Shown: positions 10,171 to 19,395, counted from the stretch's first letter. The stretch is 64,000 nucleotides of DNA from Bellilinea sp. (GCA_026003615.1 BPHQ01000001.1:62001-126000); one strand, 5' to 3'. Notes: generated by a model from the sequence alone, not told the origin. A program made the numbers and translations.

Positions 10171-10187
10171 AACAGGGAATTCCAACC

Positions 10188-11168
10188 ATGTTTCTTCACG
10201 AATGTAAGAACGAACTTTTGGGCGTCATTACCAAAAAAATGAACAGTGCTTTTGAGGTGACCATTGGTCACAGGATCATCCAGTGCCGACTTTCGAGTGG
10301 CTTGAAGGGAAATCGGTCAAAGCCATCAGCAAAACAGGATTCGGCTGGTTCGTTTGCAGGATTGACCGTAGGGGATGAAGTCCGGGTACTTCTAACCGAA
10401 ACCAATGAGGGTGTCATTACAGCTTTACTGCCGCGTCGAAGTGCGTTTGGCAGAAGAGCAGCGCTTTCCATGCCGGATAAATATCCTCACGAACAGGTCA
10501 TTGCGGCGAATGTAGACCAGGTTCTTGCAATTTTTTCTGTGGCTCAACCTGATCCGCACTGGAATTTACTGGATCGCTACCTTGTGGCTTGCGAAGATGC
10601 CGGTTTATCGGCAACAATTTGTATGACCAAAGTGGATTTGCTCGAACACCAAAATCCCCAATTGGCGCAGGAAATCATGCCGATTTTGGATGATTTTCGC
10701 CGGATCGGCTATCGTGTGATTTTTACCAGCACGCGGACGGGTGAAGGTTTGGACGATGTGCGGCGTGTTCTCAGGGGACAGGTGTCACTGGTCATCGGAA
10801 AATCGGGTGTTGGAAAATCATCATTGCTCAATGCGTTACAAACCGGAAAGCCGTTGAAGGTTGGGAATGTCAATCCAACGACCGGAAAGGGGCGGCATAC
10901 GACTACTCATTTGGAGATGTTCCCTCTTGAAGGTGGAGGTGCCGTCATAGATACTCCCGGTATGCGGGAATTCGGTCTGTGGGATATTCCCGTGGAGACA
11001 CTTGCAGAATACTTCCCGGAAATGCGAGATTTTCTAGGGAGATGCAAATACGGCTTGAACTGTGCTCATGATGAGGAACCCGGCTGTGCCGTACGCAAGG
11101 CTGTCTTGGAAGGAATGATCCACCCGCGCCGTTATCGAAGTTACCTGAGGTTAAGAGGTGTGGGATGA
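10188..11168 (+). CDS. rsgA: Small ribosomal subunit biogenesis GTPase RsgA
   Basis: Circularly permuted GTPase motifs: CMTKVDLL, GKSGVGKSSLLNAL, DTPGMREFG; C-terminal Zn knuckle C-x4-C...H...C. Confidence 0.9.
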   Translation: MFLHECKNELLGVITKKMNSAFEVTIGHRIIQCRLSSGLKGNRSKPSAKQDSAGSFAGLTVGDEVRVLLTETNEGVITALLPRRSAFGRRAALSMPDKYPHEQVIAANVDQVLAIFSVAQPDPHWNLLDRYLVACEDAGLSATICMTKVDLLEHQNPQLAQEIMPILDDFRRIGYRVIFTSTRTGEGLDDVRRVLRGQVSLVIGKSGVGKSSLLNALQTGKPLKVGNVNPTTGKGRHTTTHLEMFPLEGGGAVIDTPGMREFGLWDIPVETLAEYFPEMRDFLGRCKYGLNCAHDEEPGCAVRKAVLEGMIHPRRYRSYLRLRGVG

Positions 11169-11647
11169 AAAAGCGTTATAACCCCAGCCAAAAGGATTTT
11201 ACCTGCAAGCACTGTGGAAATTGGGTATCCGTAAATCCAATCCTGAGCGGCGTTTCTAACCGTAATCACTGCCCTTACTGCCTCTGGTCACGCCACCTGG
11301 ATTTATTCGCCGCGGGTGACCGGATGAGTGCTTGTAAAGGTGGTATGAAGCCGATTGGACTGACCATCAAACGGCAGCGCAAAAAGTATGGCAGTTTTCT
11401 GCAAGGTGAATTGATGTTGATCCATCATTGTATCGAATGTGGAACTGTTTCAATCAATCGCCTGGCTGCCGATGATGACGCTGACCTGCTGTTGTCGGTT
11501 TATCAGTATTCCCTCAATCTGGATGGTGAAATCTACCGGAAATTAGCCAGAATCGGAGTTGTTCTGATGGGAAAGGAGGAGAGGTTTCTGATATTTCAGC
11601 GGATTACCGGAAACAGGATTGCCTATGAGAATGAAATGTTCACCTAA
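11165..11647 (+). CDS. RNHCP-domain zinc-ribbon-like protein
   Basis: FTCKHCGNWV...SNRNHCPYCLWSRHLD contains the eponymous RNHCP motif. Confidence 0.88.
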   Translation: MKKRYNPSQKDFTCKHCGNWVSVNPILSGVSNRNHCPYCLWSRHLDLFAAGDRMSACKGGMKPIGLTIKRQRKKYGSFLQGELMLIHHCIECGTVSINRLAADDDADLLLSVYQYSLNLDGEIYRKLARIGVVLMGKEERFLIFQRITGNRIAYENEMFT

Positions 11648-11653
11648 CCAGAA

Positions 11654-11926
11654 TCACCCTTCCAGATAAACCGAATCGACAATTCCAACAATGACGGAAA
11701 TCACGCAGGCATTGGGGTTTTGTAAGACCTGACGGGCGCCGTTGCCTTCACGGTTGATCAAAACAGTATCACCGATGCCTGCGTGGGTGTTGTCGAGGGC
11801 GATGAAGTCGGTATCGGGGGCTTCATCATCCAGGCCAAGCGGCTGTACGACCAGCAAACGCCGATTTTTATAATCGGGATGGCTGATGGTGGTTACCACC
11901 GTACCGACAACTTTGGCCAGTATCAT
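11654..11926 (-). CDS. Microcompartment vertex protein (EutN/CcmL family, BMC-P)
   Basis: MILAKVVGTVVTTISHPDYKNRRLLVVQPL...DTVLINREGNGARQVL...VIVGIVDSV. Confidence 0.92.
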   Translation of the reverse strand: MILAKVVGTVVTTISHPDYKNRRLLVVQPLGLDDEAPDTDFIALDNTHAGIGDTVLINREGNGARQVLQNPNACVISVIVGIVDSVYLEG

Positions 11927-11935
11927 GCGATGCCC

Positions 11936-12256
11936 TCAGGAATATGGATTCCAACCCCGTTGCAAAGTGAGATTGAAGGACTCATCCCTTCGGACTTCCA
12001 GTTCATCCACTATTCCTACCAGCGCCAGGTCTATTGGAACGAATTTTTCATCCGGCAGGGCTAAAGCGGCTTCACGTGCGCGTACCATCACACATAAGTC
12101 ACCCTCACCGGCATGGACAGTGTCGGCTGCGACTTGCAGGCCGCCGATTGGCTGAAGGTGTTTGTTGACTGGCTGAACAACCAGTAATTTTAACCCCTGC
12201 GTGCCGGGGTATTTGATGGTGCAAACGGCATTTCCTTTCACAATTCCGAGTAACAT
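11936..12256 (-). CDS. Microcompartment vertex protein (EutN/CcmL family, BMC-P)
   Basis: MLLGIVKGNAVCTIKYPGTQGLKLLVVQPV...AADTVHAGEGDLCVMVRAREAA...LALVGIVDEL. Confidence 0.92.
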   Translation of the reverse strand: MLLGIVKGNAVCTIKYPGTQGLKLLVVQPVNKHLQPIGGLQVAADTVHAGEGDLCVMVRAREAALALPDEKFVPIDLALVGIVDELEVRRDESFNLTLQRGWNPYS

Positions 12257-12275
12257 GATGGTAGATTAAAATCAA

Positions 12276-12569
12276 TCAGGGAGATTTCTGGAATGTGATT
12301 TGACCTTCGACTTCCAGTGTGTCAATGATTGCCATGATGACCGCATCAACCGGTGTGTCTTTGGTGAGGCTTGTCTGACGGGCTGAGGAACCAGCGCAAG
12401 TCAAGACCAGGTCCCCAATGCCGGCGTCCACCGTGTCAATGGCTACAAAGGGTTTTCCACTGGGGTTTCCAAATTCATCGGTAGGGCGAACGAGCAGGAG
12501 TTTGCGCCCGGCGAGTTTTTCGTCTTTGATGGTTGCCACCGTTGTGCCGATTACTTTGGCGATCAGCAT
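12276..12569 (-). CDS. Microcompartment vertex protein (EutN/CcmL family, BMC-P)
   Basis: MLIAKVIGTTVATIKDEKLAGRKLLLVRPTD...IDTVDAGIGDLVLTCAGSSARQ...VIMAIIDTLEVEG. Confidence 0.92.
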   Translation of the reverse strand: MLIAKVIGTTVATIKDEKLAGRKLLLVRPTDEFGNPSGKPFVAIDTVDAGIGDLVLTCAGSSARQTSLTKDTPVDAVIMAIIDTLEVEGQITFQKSP

Positions 12570-12583
12570 GGTTTTTTCTCCAC

Positions 12584-13513
12584 TCAGTAACTTTTCTGCA
12601 AAGCCGGTTCAGGCGTTTTGTCGGATGAGTTGGCAGGTTGTGCGCCGGAGATGATTTTGACGCTGGCGCTGGCTCCAATTCGGTTGGCGCCTGCCTTGAT
12701 CATCTGCTCGGCATCTTCGTAGGTGCGCACCCCGCCAGAAGCTTTGACACCTAATTGCGGGCCGACGACCCGGCGCATCAAAGCAACATCGTGAACAGTT
12801 GCACCTCCGCCGGAAAAGCCGGTTGAGGTCTTAACAAAATCAGCCCCGACTTCCTTGGAAATCAAACAGGCGATGACTTTTTCTTCATCGGTGAGCAAGG
12901 CAGTTTCAATGATGACCTTGACCAGCACTCCCTTTTCGTGGGCGGTTTTAACCACGCCACGAATGTCACGGGCAACTCGTTGTAAATCACGAGATTTGAG
13001 GGCGCCGATATTGATGACCATATCCACTTCCTGAGCACCAAGTTGAATGGCCTGGGCAGTTTCGTAGGCTTTGACTTCGGGAGTGTTTGCACCCAGTGGA
13101 AAACCGATGACCGTGCAGACCTTAACGTTCGAACCCTGCAGCAGCTTGCTGCACAATTCAATCCAGGTGGGGTTGACACACACGGAAGCAAAACCGAACC
13201 GTTTGGCTTCAAAGCACAGCTGAGCTATTTGTTCCTGAGTCGCTTCCGGCTTGAGCAGGGTGTGGTCAATCATACTGGCAATTTTCAAATCATGCGGAAC
13301 ACCGCCCAACCCGTTGGAAAGCCGTTCTGCACCGGCGTGAATGACCTGACCAACCTTATCGAAACATGTTTGCACACAAATTCCCTCTGCACAGGAGAAT
13401 TTGCAACCATCTTCATTTTGATCGGCGGAGGTCTGACGCTGCATCAGGCTGGTCAGCACTTCTCGGGTGATGATTTCAACCAAGGAAGCGATGGTTTTGG
13501 GGTCGGTGTTCAT
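12584..13513 (-). CDS. deoC: Deoxyribose-phosphate aldolase with N-terminal targeting-like extension
   Basis: [55 protein letters not shown]-terminal amphipathic helix and 4-Cys insert. Confidence 0.93.
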   Translation of the reverse strand: MNTDPKTIASLVEIITREVLTSLMQRQTSADQNEDGCKFSCAEGICVQTCFDKVGQVIHAGAERLSNGLGGVPHDLKIASMIDHTLLKPEATQEQIAQLCFEAKRFGFASVCVNPTWIELCSKLLQGSNVKVCTVIGFPLGANTPEVKAYETAQAIQLGAQEVDMVINIGALKSRDLQRVARDIRGVVKTAHEKGVLVKVIIETALLTDEEKVIACLISKEVGADFVKTSTGFSGGGATVHDVALMRRVVGPQLGVKASGGVRTYEDAEQMIKAGANRIGASASVKIISGAQPANSSDKTPEPALQKSY

Positions 13514-13518
13514 TTTGG

Positions 13519-14103
13519 TTAACCTCCCTTGAGGTACTTTTTTTCAATGGCAATGATTTTCTCAACCCTGCGGTTGTGACGACCGCCGGCAAATGCGGTT
13601 TCCAGCCATGTTTTGAGGATTTGGCGGGCTAAGTTGATGCCGATCAGCCCTGCTCCGAGCGTGAGTACATTGGCGTCGTTGTGTTCGCGGCTGTTGATCG
13701 CAGAGGACAGATCATAAGCCAGGGCAGCCCGCACACCGGGAACTTTATTAGCCACCATACAAGAGCCGATTCCGGCGCCGTCAATCATCACACCCCGCCA
13801 TGCTTTTCCGCTGGCAACCTGATCAGCAACCGCATGAGCAAAGTCCGGATAATCCACGGCTTCTTTGCTGTTCGTCCCCACATCAAGAATGGAATAGCCC
13901 CATTCTGACAAATCTTTTTTCAGGACTTCCTTGAGTTCAAAACCGCCATGATCAGCGCCAATGGCAATAACCTGGTTGGTTGGGGGTGTCTTGGTGGAAG
14001 ACGGCACCGATGGATTGACCGCTGGGGTTGAGGTCGAACCCATGGTTTGCTGAATAACTCGCAAGACAATTTCGCGTAATTCTGATTCGGAAAGGGGAGA
14101 CAA
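13519..14103 (-). CDS. rpiB: Ribose-5-phosphate isomerase B (RpiB/LacAB family) with N-terminal extension
   Basis: [56 protein letters not shown]. Confidence 0.93.
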   Translation of the reverse strand: MSPLSESELREIVLRVIQQTMGSTSTPAVNPSVPSSTKTPPTNQVIAIGADHGGFELKEVLKKDLSEWGYSILDVGTNSKEAVDYPDFAHAVADQVASGKAWRGVMIDGAGIGSCMVANKVPGVRAALAYDLSSAINSREHNDANVLTLGAGLIGINLARQILKTWLETAFAGGRHNRRVEKIIAIEKKYLKGG

Positions 14104-14305
14104 GATGATTCACCCGGTTGTGGATTGGATTACGTTGATTATAACCTGAATAGTGGCGGTTGGTTTAAAAAAGAAACGACCCGATGTTCTTTGTTTTCTA
14201 TGTAACCTTTCCCGAAAATCTCTTACACTTGTCACTGGTATTGGAATGGTTTGAGATTATAATAATATTCATTCGTACGAATATATTTTTATCAACGAGG
14301 TGATG

Positions 14306-14560
14306 GAAATGGTGAATATTAAAATCCTGGGTGTGGGTTGTGCAAACTGCAAGCGGCTGGAGGCTGTAACCCGTGAGGTTGTGGCTACGCTTGGAATTGA
14401 GGCTGAATTCGAAAAGGTTACCAATCCTACCGATATCATGCAATACCCGATTCTGGCTACACCGGGTTTGGTCATTGAGGGCAAGGTGGTCTCCTACGGC
14501 AGAATTCCCTCCAAACCCGAAATTGAACAGTGGTTGAAAGAGGCCGTTCAAACGAATTGA
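14306..14560 (+). CDS. Small thioredoxin-like (redox-active disulfide protein 2 / TM0996-type) protein
   Basis: [19 protein letters not shown] CxxC and [18 protein letters not shown]; track start at 14300, GAGGTGATGG upstream of ATG 14306. Confidence 0.85.
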   Translation, partial: EMVNIKILGVGCANCKRLEAVTREVVATLGIEAEFEKVTNPTDIMQYPILATPGLVIEGKVVSYGRIPSKPEIEQWLKEAVQTN

Positions 14561-14574
14561 ATAGGTAGTCAAAG

Positions 14575-15354
14575 ATGTCCAAAGCCATTCAACAACTTGC
14601 CCAAGCCATTGAAAATCGTCTAGCGGCTGTGCTGGCGACGGTGGTGGAAGTGCGCGGAGCATCGCCGGCGAAGGTTGGTGCACAAATTGTGCTCCTCTCT
14701 GATGGCAAAACCGCCGGTACGGTAGGCGGTGGTAAACTGGAAGCAGCCATATTGAGCGATGCCAAAAAAGCCTTGACCGAACATCATTCCGGTCTTTTCC
14801 ACTACAAATTGGCCGAAGAGGGTCAGGACGCAATTGGTACGCTGTGCGGCGGGGAGGTAACGGTATTCATTCAACCCTTTCTTCCCGCTCCACAGTTAGT
14901 CATTGTGGGCGGCGGACATATTGGAAGACCACTTAAAATCATGGGCGAAGCCGCCGGGTTTGATGTGGTGGTGGTGGATGTGCAGGCCGGATTGGCGAAT
15001 GTCCCTGAACTGGAACAAGTTAATCTGGGTGAAGATTCCTATGTGGTGTTGATCACAACGGATCATGTTTCGGATGAAGCCGCCCTGCGCTATGCCCTGA
15101 CCACACCTGCCCCTTATATTGGGATGATTGGCAGTTTGGCAAAGTGCCGCACCATTCGCGAGCATTTACTGGCAGATGGTTTTGATCCCCATCAGTTGGA
15201 ACGGGTCTATGCACCCATTGGCCTGGATTTGGGCGGAGTAACTCCGCAGGAAATTGCAGTGGCGATACTTGCCGAGGTGATTGCCTGCCGCCACCAGAAA
15301 ACCCGTGATACGGATAGGATCAAATTGCGCCGTTTGGAGATGATCAAAGCGTAA
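14575..15354 (+). CDS. XdhC/CoxF-family molybdenum hydroxylase maturation protein
   Basis: ATVVEVRGASPAKVGAQ, GGGKLEAAIL, LVIVGGGHIGRPL, PIGLDLGGVTPQEIAVAILAEV. Confidence 0.88.
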   Translation: MSKAIQQLAQAIENRLAAVLATVVEVRGASPAKVGAQIVLLSDGKTAGTVGGGKLEAAILSDAKKALTEHHSGLFHYKLAEEGQDAIGTLCGGEVTVFIQPFLPAPQLVIVGGGHIGRPLKIMGEAAGFDVVVVDVQAGLANVPELEQVNLGEDSYVVLITTDHVSDEAALRYALTTPAPYIGMIGSLAKCRTIREHLLADGFDPHQLERVYAPIGLDLGGVTPQEIAVAILAEVIACRHQKTRDTDRIKLRRLEMIKA

Positions 15355-15361
15355 AAAAGTC

Positions 15362-16522
15362 ATGCCGCAATTTAATTACAATTTTCCCTTTACAGCAATT
15401 GTCGGCCAGGAGCGCATGCAGCGCGCCCTCATCTTGAATGCCATCGATTCACGGATTGGCGGTGTTCTCATTCGGGGAGAACGCGGAACGGCCAAATCCA
15501 CCGCGGCGCGCGCTCTGGCAGCCTTGTTGCCGGAACTGAGAGTAATTGAGGGATGCCGGTTTGGATGTGATCCTGACCGGCCGATGGAGTGGTGTACCGA
15601 ATGCCGCCAGCGCTTTCCGGAATGTGTTAAGCCGCCGGTAGTTACCCGCCCAACGCCGTTTGTGAATTTACCTATTTCGGCAACCGAGGATCGCGTTGTT
15701 GGAACGCTGGACATTGAAAAGGCTATTCAAAAAGGGGAAAAAGCCTTCGAGCCGGGGGTTCTGGCGGCCGCGAACCGCGGGTTGCTTTACATTGACGAAG
15801 TCAACCTGCTCGATGATCACGTGGTGGATGTCCTGCTTGACTCGGCTGCGATGGGAGTGAACATTATCGAGCGTGAGGGGGTTTCGTTCAGCCATCCGGC
15901 TCGTTTTATTCTGGTAGGCACCATGAATCCGGAAGAAGGTGATTTACGCCCACAATTGCTGGATCGCTTTGGTCTTTCGGTGCAGGTACGCGGGTTGCGC
16001 AGCGCATTAGAACGGGTTGCCATCATGAAACGGCGGCTGGCCTATGAAGAAAATCCGGAAGCATTTTGCCGCGAATGGCAGGCACGCGAACGCGAATTAG
16101 GTTTTCAAATTCTACAAGCACGCCGTATTGTGCAGGATGTGGAGTACAACCGGGATGACCTGCTGGTGATCACCCAACTGACGGCTCATTTTCAAGTGGA
16201 CGGACATCGTCCGGACATGGTCATCTTAAAGACGGCACGGGCGCAGGCGGCGTTTGAGGGGCGAAACCGAATTTCGTTGGAAGACATTGCCATAGCAGCC
16301 GAATTAGCCCTGCCACATCGTTTGAAACATTCACCTTTTGAGCAGCAATTTACGCAGGTCGAACAATTACGGGATGAAATCGATTCGCTGTTAGGGCTTA
16401 AACCCAGCCAGCAGGGGGAACAACGCCGTCCAATGGGTTTGAAAACCTACGACGAAGTCCTGAAAGAATACGCCGATCCCAACAATCCCTTAAAGGATTT
16501 TGTGGATACCGGTCTTCGTTAA
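15362..16522 (+). CDS. Magnesium chelatase subunit I-like AAA+ ATPase
   Basis: FTAIVGQERMQRALILNAIDSRIGGVLIRGERGTAKSTAARALA; LLYIDEVNLLDDHVVDVLLDSAAMG; FILVGTMNPEEGDLRPQLLDRFGL. Confidence 0.9.
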   Translation: MPQFNYNFPFTAIVGQERMQRALILNAIDSRIGGVLIRGERGTAKSTAARALAALLPELRVIEGCRFGCDPDRPMEWCTECRQRFPECVKPPVVTRPTPFVNLPISATEDRVVGTLDIEKAIQKGEKAFEPGVLAAANRGLLYIDEVNLLDDHVVDVLLDSAAMGVNIIEREGVSFSHPARFILVGTMNPEEGDLRPQLLDRFGLSVQVRGLRSALERVAIMKRRLAYEENPEAFCREWQARERELGFQILQARRIVQDVEYNRDDLLVITQLTAHFQVDGHRPDMVILKTARAQAAFEGRNRISLEDIAIAAELALPHRLKHSPFEQQFTQVEQLRDEIDSLLGLKPSQQGEQRRPMGLKTYDEVLKEYADPNNPLKDFVDTGLR

Positions 16523-16544
16523 AACTGAAGGGATTGAAATCAAA

Positions 16545-16573
16545 CAGCCACCTTGCCAAATGGCAGGTGGCTG
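16545..16573. terminator. Strong stem-loop, probable terminator
   Basis: CAGCCACCTTGCCAAATGGCAGGTGGCTG inverted repeat between operons. Confidence 0.65.
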
Positions 16574-16662
16574 TATCATCTTGTACTTGACGCAGCCCTT
16601 GACAAATTATAAAAACAAGTTAATATTCAACATCACTTAATTATTTACAGGGATTAGACTGT

Positions 16663-17115
16663 ATGGATGAAATCCGAAGAAAATATTTTGAAGTGTTTGA
16701 AAGAGCCATGGGACAGATCATGCAGCGCTCGATGCGTGCTTTCTGGCAATATACCAAAGAACAGGGACTTTCGATGACCCAAATGGTGGCTCTGCGTCAT
16801 ATTCACTACAATCAGGAATGTAACATTTCGCAAATCAGTGAAGAACTGGGAGTGACTGCGGCAGCTTCCAGTCAACTGCTGGATCGTCTGGTTCAGCAGG
16901 GTTTGATTGCCCGCCGGGAAAACCCGAATGATCGCCGTCATAAACAACTGGTTCTGACCGAAAAAGGCCGGAAAATCCTCACCGAAAGTACGGTTGCCCG
17001 CCAGCAGTGGCTTTATGAGCTGGTGGAGCGCCTTTCGGAGGAAGAGATGGAACAGATCATTGAGGCATTAGAATTGATGACCGAGCGAATGAAAGAAATT
17101 GAGCCGGTTTATTAG
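16663..17115 (+). CDS. MarR-family transcriptional regulator
   Basis: wHTH: CNISQISEELGVTAAASSQLLDRLVQQGLIARRENPNDRRHKQLVLTEKG. Confidence 0.9.
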   Translation: MDEIRRKYFEVFERAMGQIMQRSMRAFWQYTKEQGLSMTQMVALRHIHYNQECNISQISEELGVTAAASSQLLDRLVQQGLIARRENPNDRRHKQLVLTEKGRKILTESTVARQQWLYELVERLSEEEMEQIIEALELMTERMKEIEPVY

Positions 17116-17148
17116 CCGTTTCATTACAGATAATGTGGAGGTTAATGA

Positions 17149-19395
17149 ATGTTTCGTATCCTGAAGTACTTAAAGCCATTTGCCCTGCCACTGATTTTGG
17201 CAATTCTGCTTTTATTTGTTCAGGCAAATGCCGATCTGGCATTGCCGGATTACCTTTCGAGAATCGTCAATGTTGGTATACAACAAGGCGGGGTGGAGAA
17301 TGGTTTACCGCTGGCAATGCGTCAGACAACCATGCAGCACCTTGGGCTGTTTTTGACCCCACAAGAAAAAGAACAGGTGTTAGGTTCCTACCGGCTGGTA
17401 GATCAAACCAGCGCCGATTATGCAACTTTGGTGAAGACCTATCCGTTACTGGCTGAGGAACCAGTCTATGTGCTGAGCCAGCCCGATCACCAAATCCTCC
17501 AGAAATTAGAAGTGCCGGTCGCGGAGGGTTTAGTGATCGTTTCCGGTATTGAGCAAATTCTCAAAGACCCCCAGCAGGCTCAAACCCTTATGCCGGGGAT
17601 GTCTTTCGATCTTTCCCGGCTGCCGGCTGGTATGGATCTGTTCACCCTGATGGCCAATCTGCCAGAGTCCCAGCGAGATCAGATTCGTCAGGCAGTCAGC
17701 CAACGCTTTGAAACGATTGGCGGAGAAAAAGCCCTGATTCAGGCTGCTGCGCGGGTTGTAAAGAGCGAATATGATGCGCTTGGCATGGATACTGGCCGGC
17801 TGCAGACCAACTACATTCTGCGGGTGGGCGGACAAATGCTGCTCATCTCACTGCTCTCGGCAGCTGCCATTGTCCTGGTTGGATTTCTGGCATCGCGGGT
17901 GGCGGCTGGACTGGCGCGTAATTTGCGTCACTTGTTGTTTGAACGTGTAATGCGTTTCTCGGCTGCTGAGATTGAAAAATTTTCCATTGCATCGCTCATT
18001 ACACGCTCAACGAACGATATCACTCAGATTCAGATGGTAATGATGATTCTGATTCGCATGGTGTTCTATGCTCCCATCATCGGGATTGGTGGAATCATCC
18101 GGGCGATCAACAAAAGTGCGGATATGTGGTGGATCATCGCTGTGGCGGTGATTTCTCTAATCGGCTTGATCAGCATCGTATTTGCGATTGCTACCCCCAA
18201 ATTCAAAATCATCCAGAGTCTGGTTGATCGTCTGAACCTGATCGCTCGAGAAAACTTAAGCGGGATAATGGTGGTGCGCGCATTCAACCGTCAAAAGCAA
18301 GAGGAACAACGGTTTGAACAAGCCAACCTCGATCTGACCCGTACCAGTCTCTTCGTTAACCGCGTTTTTGTGATGGTCATGCCGTTCATGATGATCATTC
18401 TCAATGGCATTTCCGTGCTGATTCTATGGATCGGTGCCCATCAAGTTGCCCAATCCTCCATGCAGGTTGGCGATATGATGGCGTTCATGCAATATGCCAT
18501 GCAAATTGTGTTTGCCTTCATGATGCTCTCCTTCCTGTTCATCCTTTTCCCGCGTGCCGATGTTTCGGCAAATCGTGTGGCGGATGTACTGGAAACGGAG
18601 GTTTCGGTGGTTGATCCGCCTCAGCCAAAATCCTTCCCGGAGCCGTTTCGAGGACGGATTGAATTCAAGAATGTGTCGTTCCGCTACCCGGATGCAGAGG
18701 AAAACGTGCTTTGCAATTTGAACTTTGTGGCAGAGGCTGGCAAAACCACTGCCATCATTGGGACAACCGGTTCGGGAAAATCCACGGTGGTTAACCTGAT
18801 TCCGCGCTTCTACGATGTGACCGATGGAGCCATCCTGATTGACGGAGTGGATATCCGCGAAGTGCGTCTGAGCGAACTGCGCGATAAAATTGGCTACATT
18901 CCTCAGCAGAGCAATCTGTTCAGCGGGACAATTGAGAGCAATCTGCGGTACGCCAATGAAGAGGCAGCCGAAGAAATCCTCAAACAGGCACTGGAAATTG
19001 CTCAGGCAAGCGAGTTTGTACTTTCTTCCCCAGAAGGTTTGCAAGCCCCGGTTTCGCAGGGAGGTATCAATTACTCGGGGGGGCAAAAGCAGCGGTTGAG
19101 CATTGCGCGGGCGCTGGTAAAGCATGCCCCCATCTATATTTTCGATGATAGCTTTTCGGCGCTGGATTATCGCACGGATGCCCGCTTACGGCGCGCTTTG
19201 AAGCAAAGCCTGAAGGACAGTACGGTGATCATCGTTTCGCAACGGGTGGCAACCATCAAGGATGCCGATCAGATTCTCGTCCTGGATGAAGGCGAGATCA
19301 TCTGCAGAGGTACCCACGAGGAATTACTGGAAAAGTGCGAAGTTTATCGAGAAATTGCCCTCTCGCAATTGAAGAGGGAGGAGGTGCTGGCATGA
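17149..19395 (+). CDS. ABC exporter (fused TMD-NBD), MDR type
   Basis: Walker A GTTGSGKSTVV, YSGGQKQRLSIARAL, IYIFDDSFSALD. Confidence 0.92.
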   Translation: MFRILKYLKPFALPLILAILLLFVQANADLALPDYLSRIVNVGIQQGGVENGLPLAMRQTTMQHLGLFLTPQEKEQVLGSYRLVDQTSADYATLVKTYPLLAEEPVYVLSQPDHQILQKLEVPVAEGLVIVSGIEQILKDPQQAQTLMPGMSFDLSRLPAGMDLFTLMANLPESQRDQIRQAVSQRFETIGGEKALIQAAARVVKSEYDALGMDTGRLQTNYILRVGGQMLLISLLSAAAIVLVGFLASRVAAGLARNLRHLLFERVMRFSAAEIEKFSIASLITRSTNDITQIQMVMMILIRMVFYAPIIGIGGIIRAINKSADMWWIIAVAVISLIGLISIVFAIATPKFKIIQSLVDRLNLIARENLSGIMVVRAFNRQKQEEQRFEQANLDLTRTSLFVNRVFVMVMPFMMIILNGISVLILWIGAHQVAQSSMQVGDMMAFMQYAMQIVFAFMMLSFLFILFPRADVSANRVADVLETEVSVVDPPQPKSFPEPFRGRIEFKNVSFRYPDAEENVLCNLNFVAEAGKTTAIIGTTGSGKSTVVNLIPRFYDVTDGAILIDGVDIREVRLSELRDKIGYIPQQSNLFSGTIESNLRYANEEAAEEILKQALEIAQASEFVLSSPEGLQAPVSQGGINYSGGQKQRLSIARALVKHAPIYIFDDSFSALDYRTDARLRRALKQSLKDSTVIIVSQRVATIKDADQILVLDEGEIICRGTHEELLEKCEVYREIALSQLKREEVLA

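Noticed and set aside
10034-10187. Assignment of the rsgA leader to a ZTP (pfl) or Moco riboswitch
   Set aside because: CCGCCTGGCAA resembles the 3' part of pfl motifs and GTGTACTGGAAGG loosely recalls Moco leaders. The remaining consensus is missing, so I left the class unassigned.
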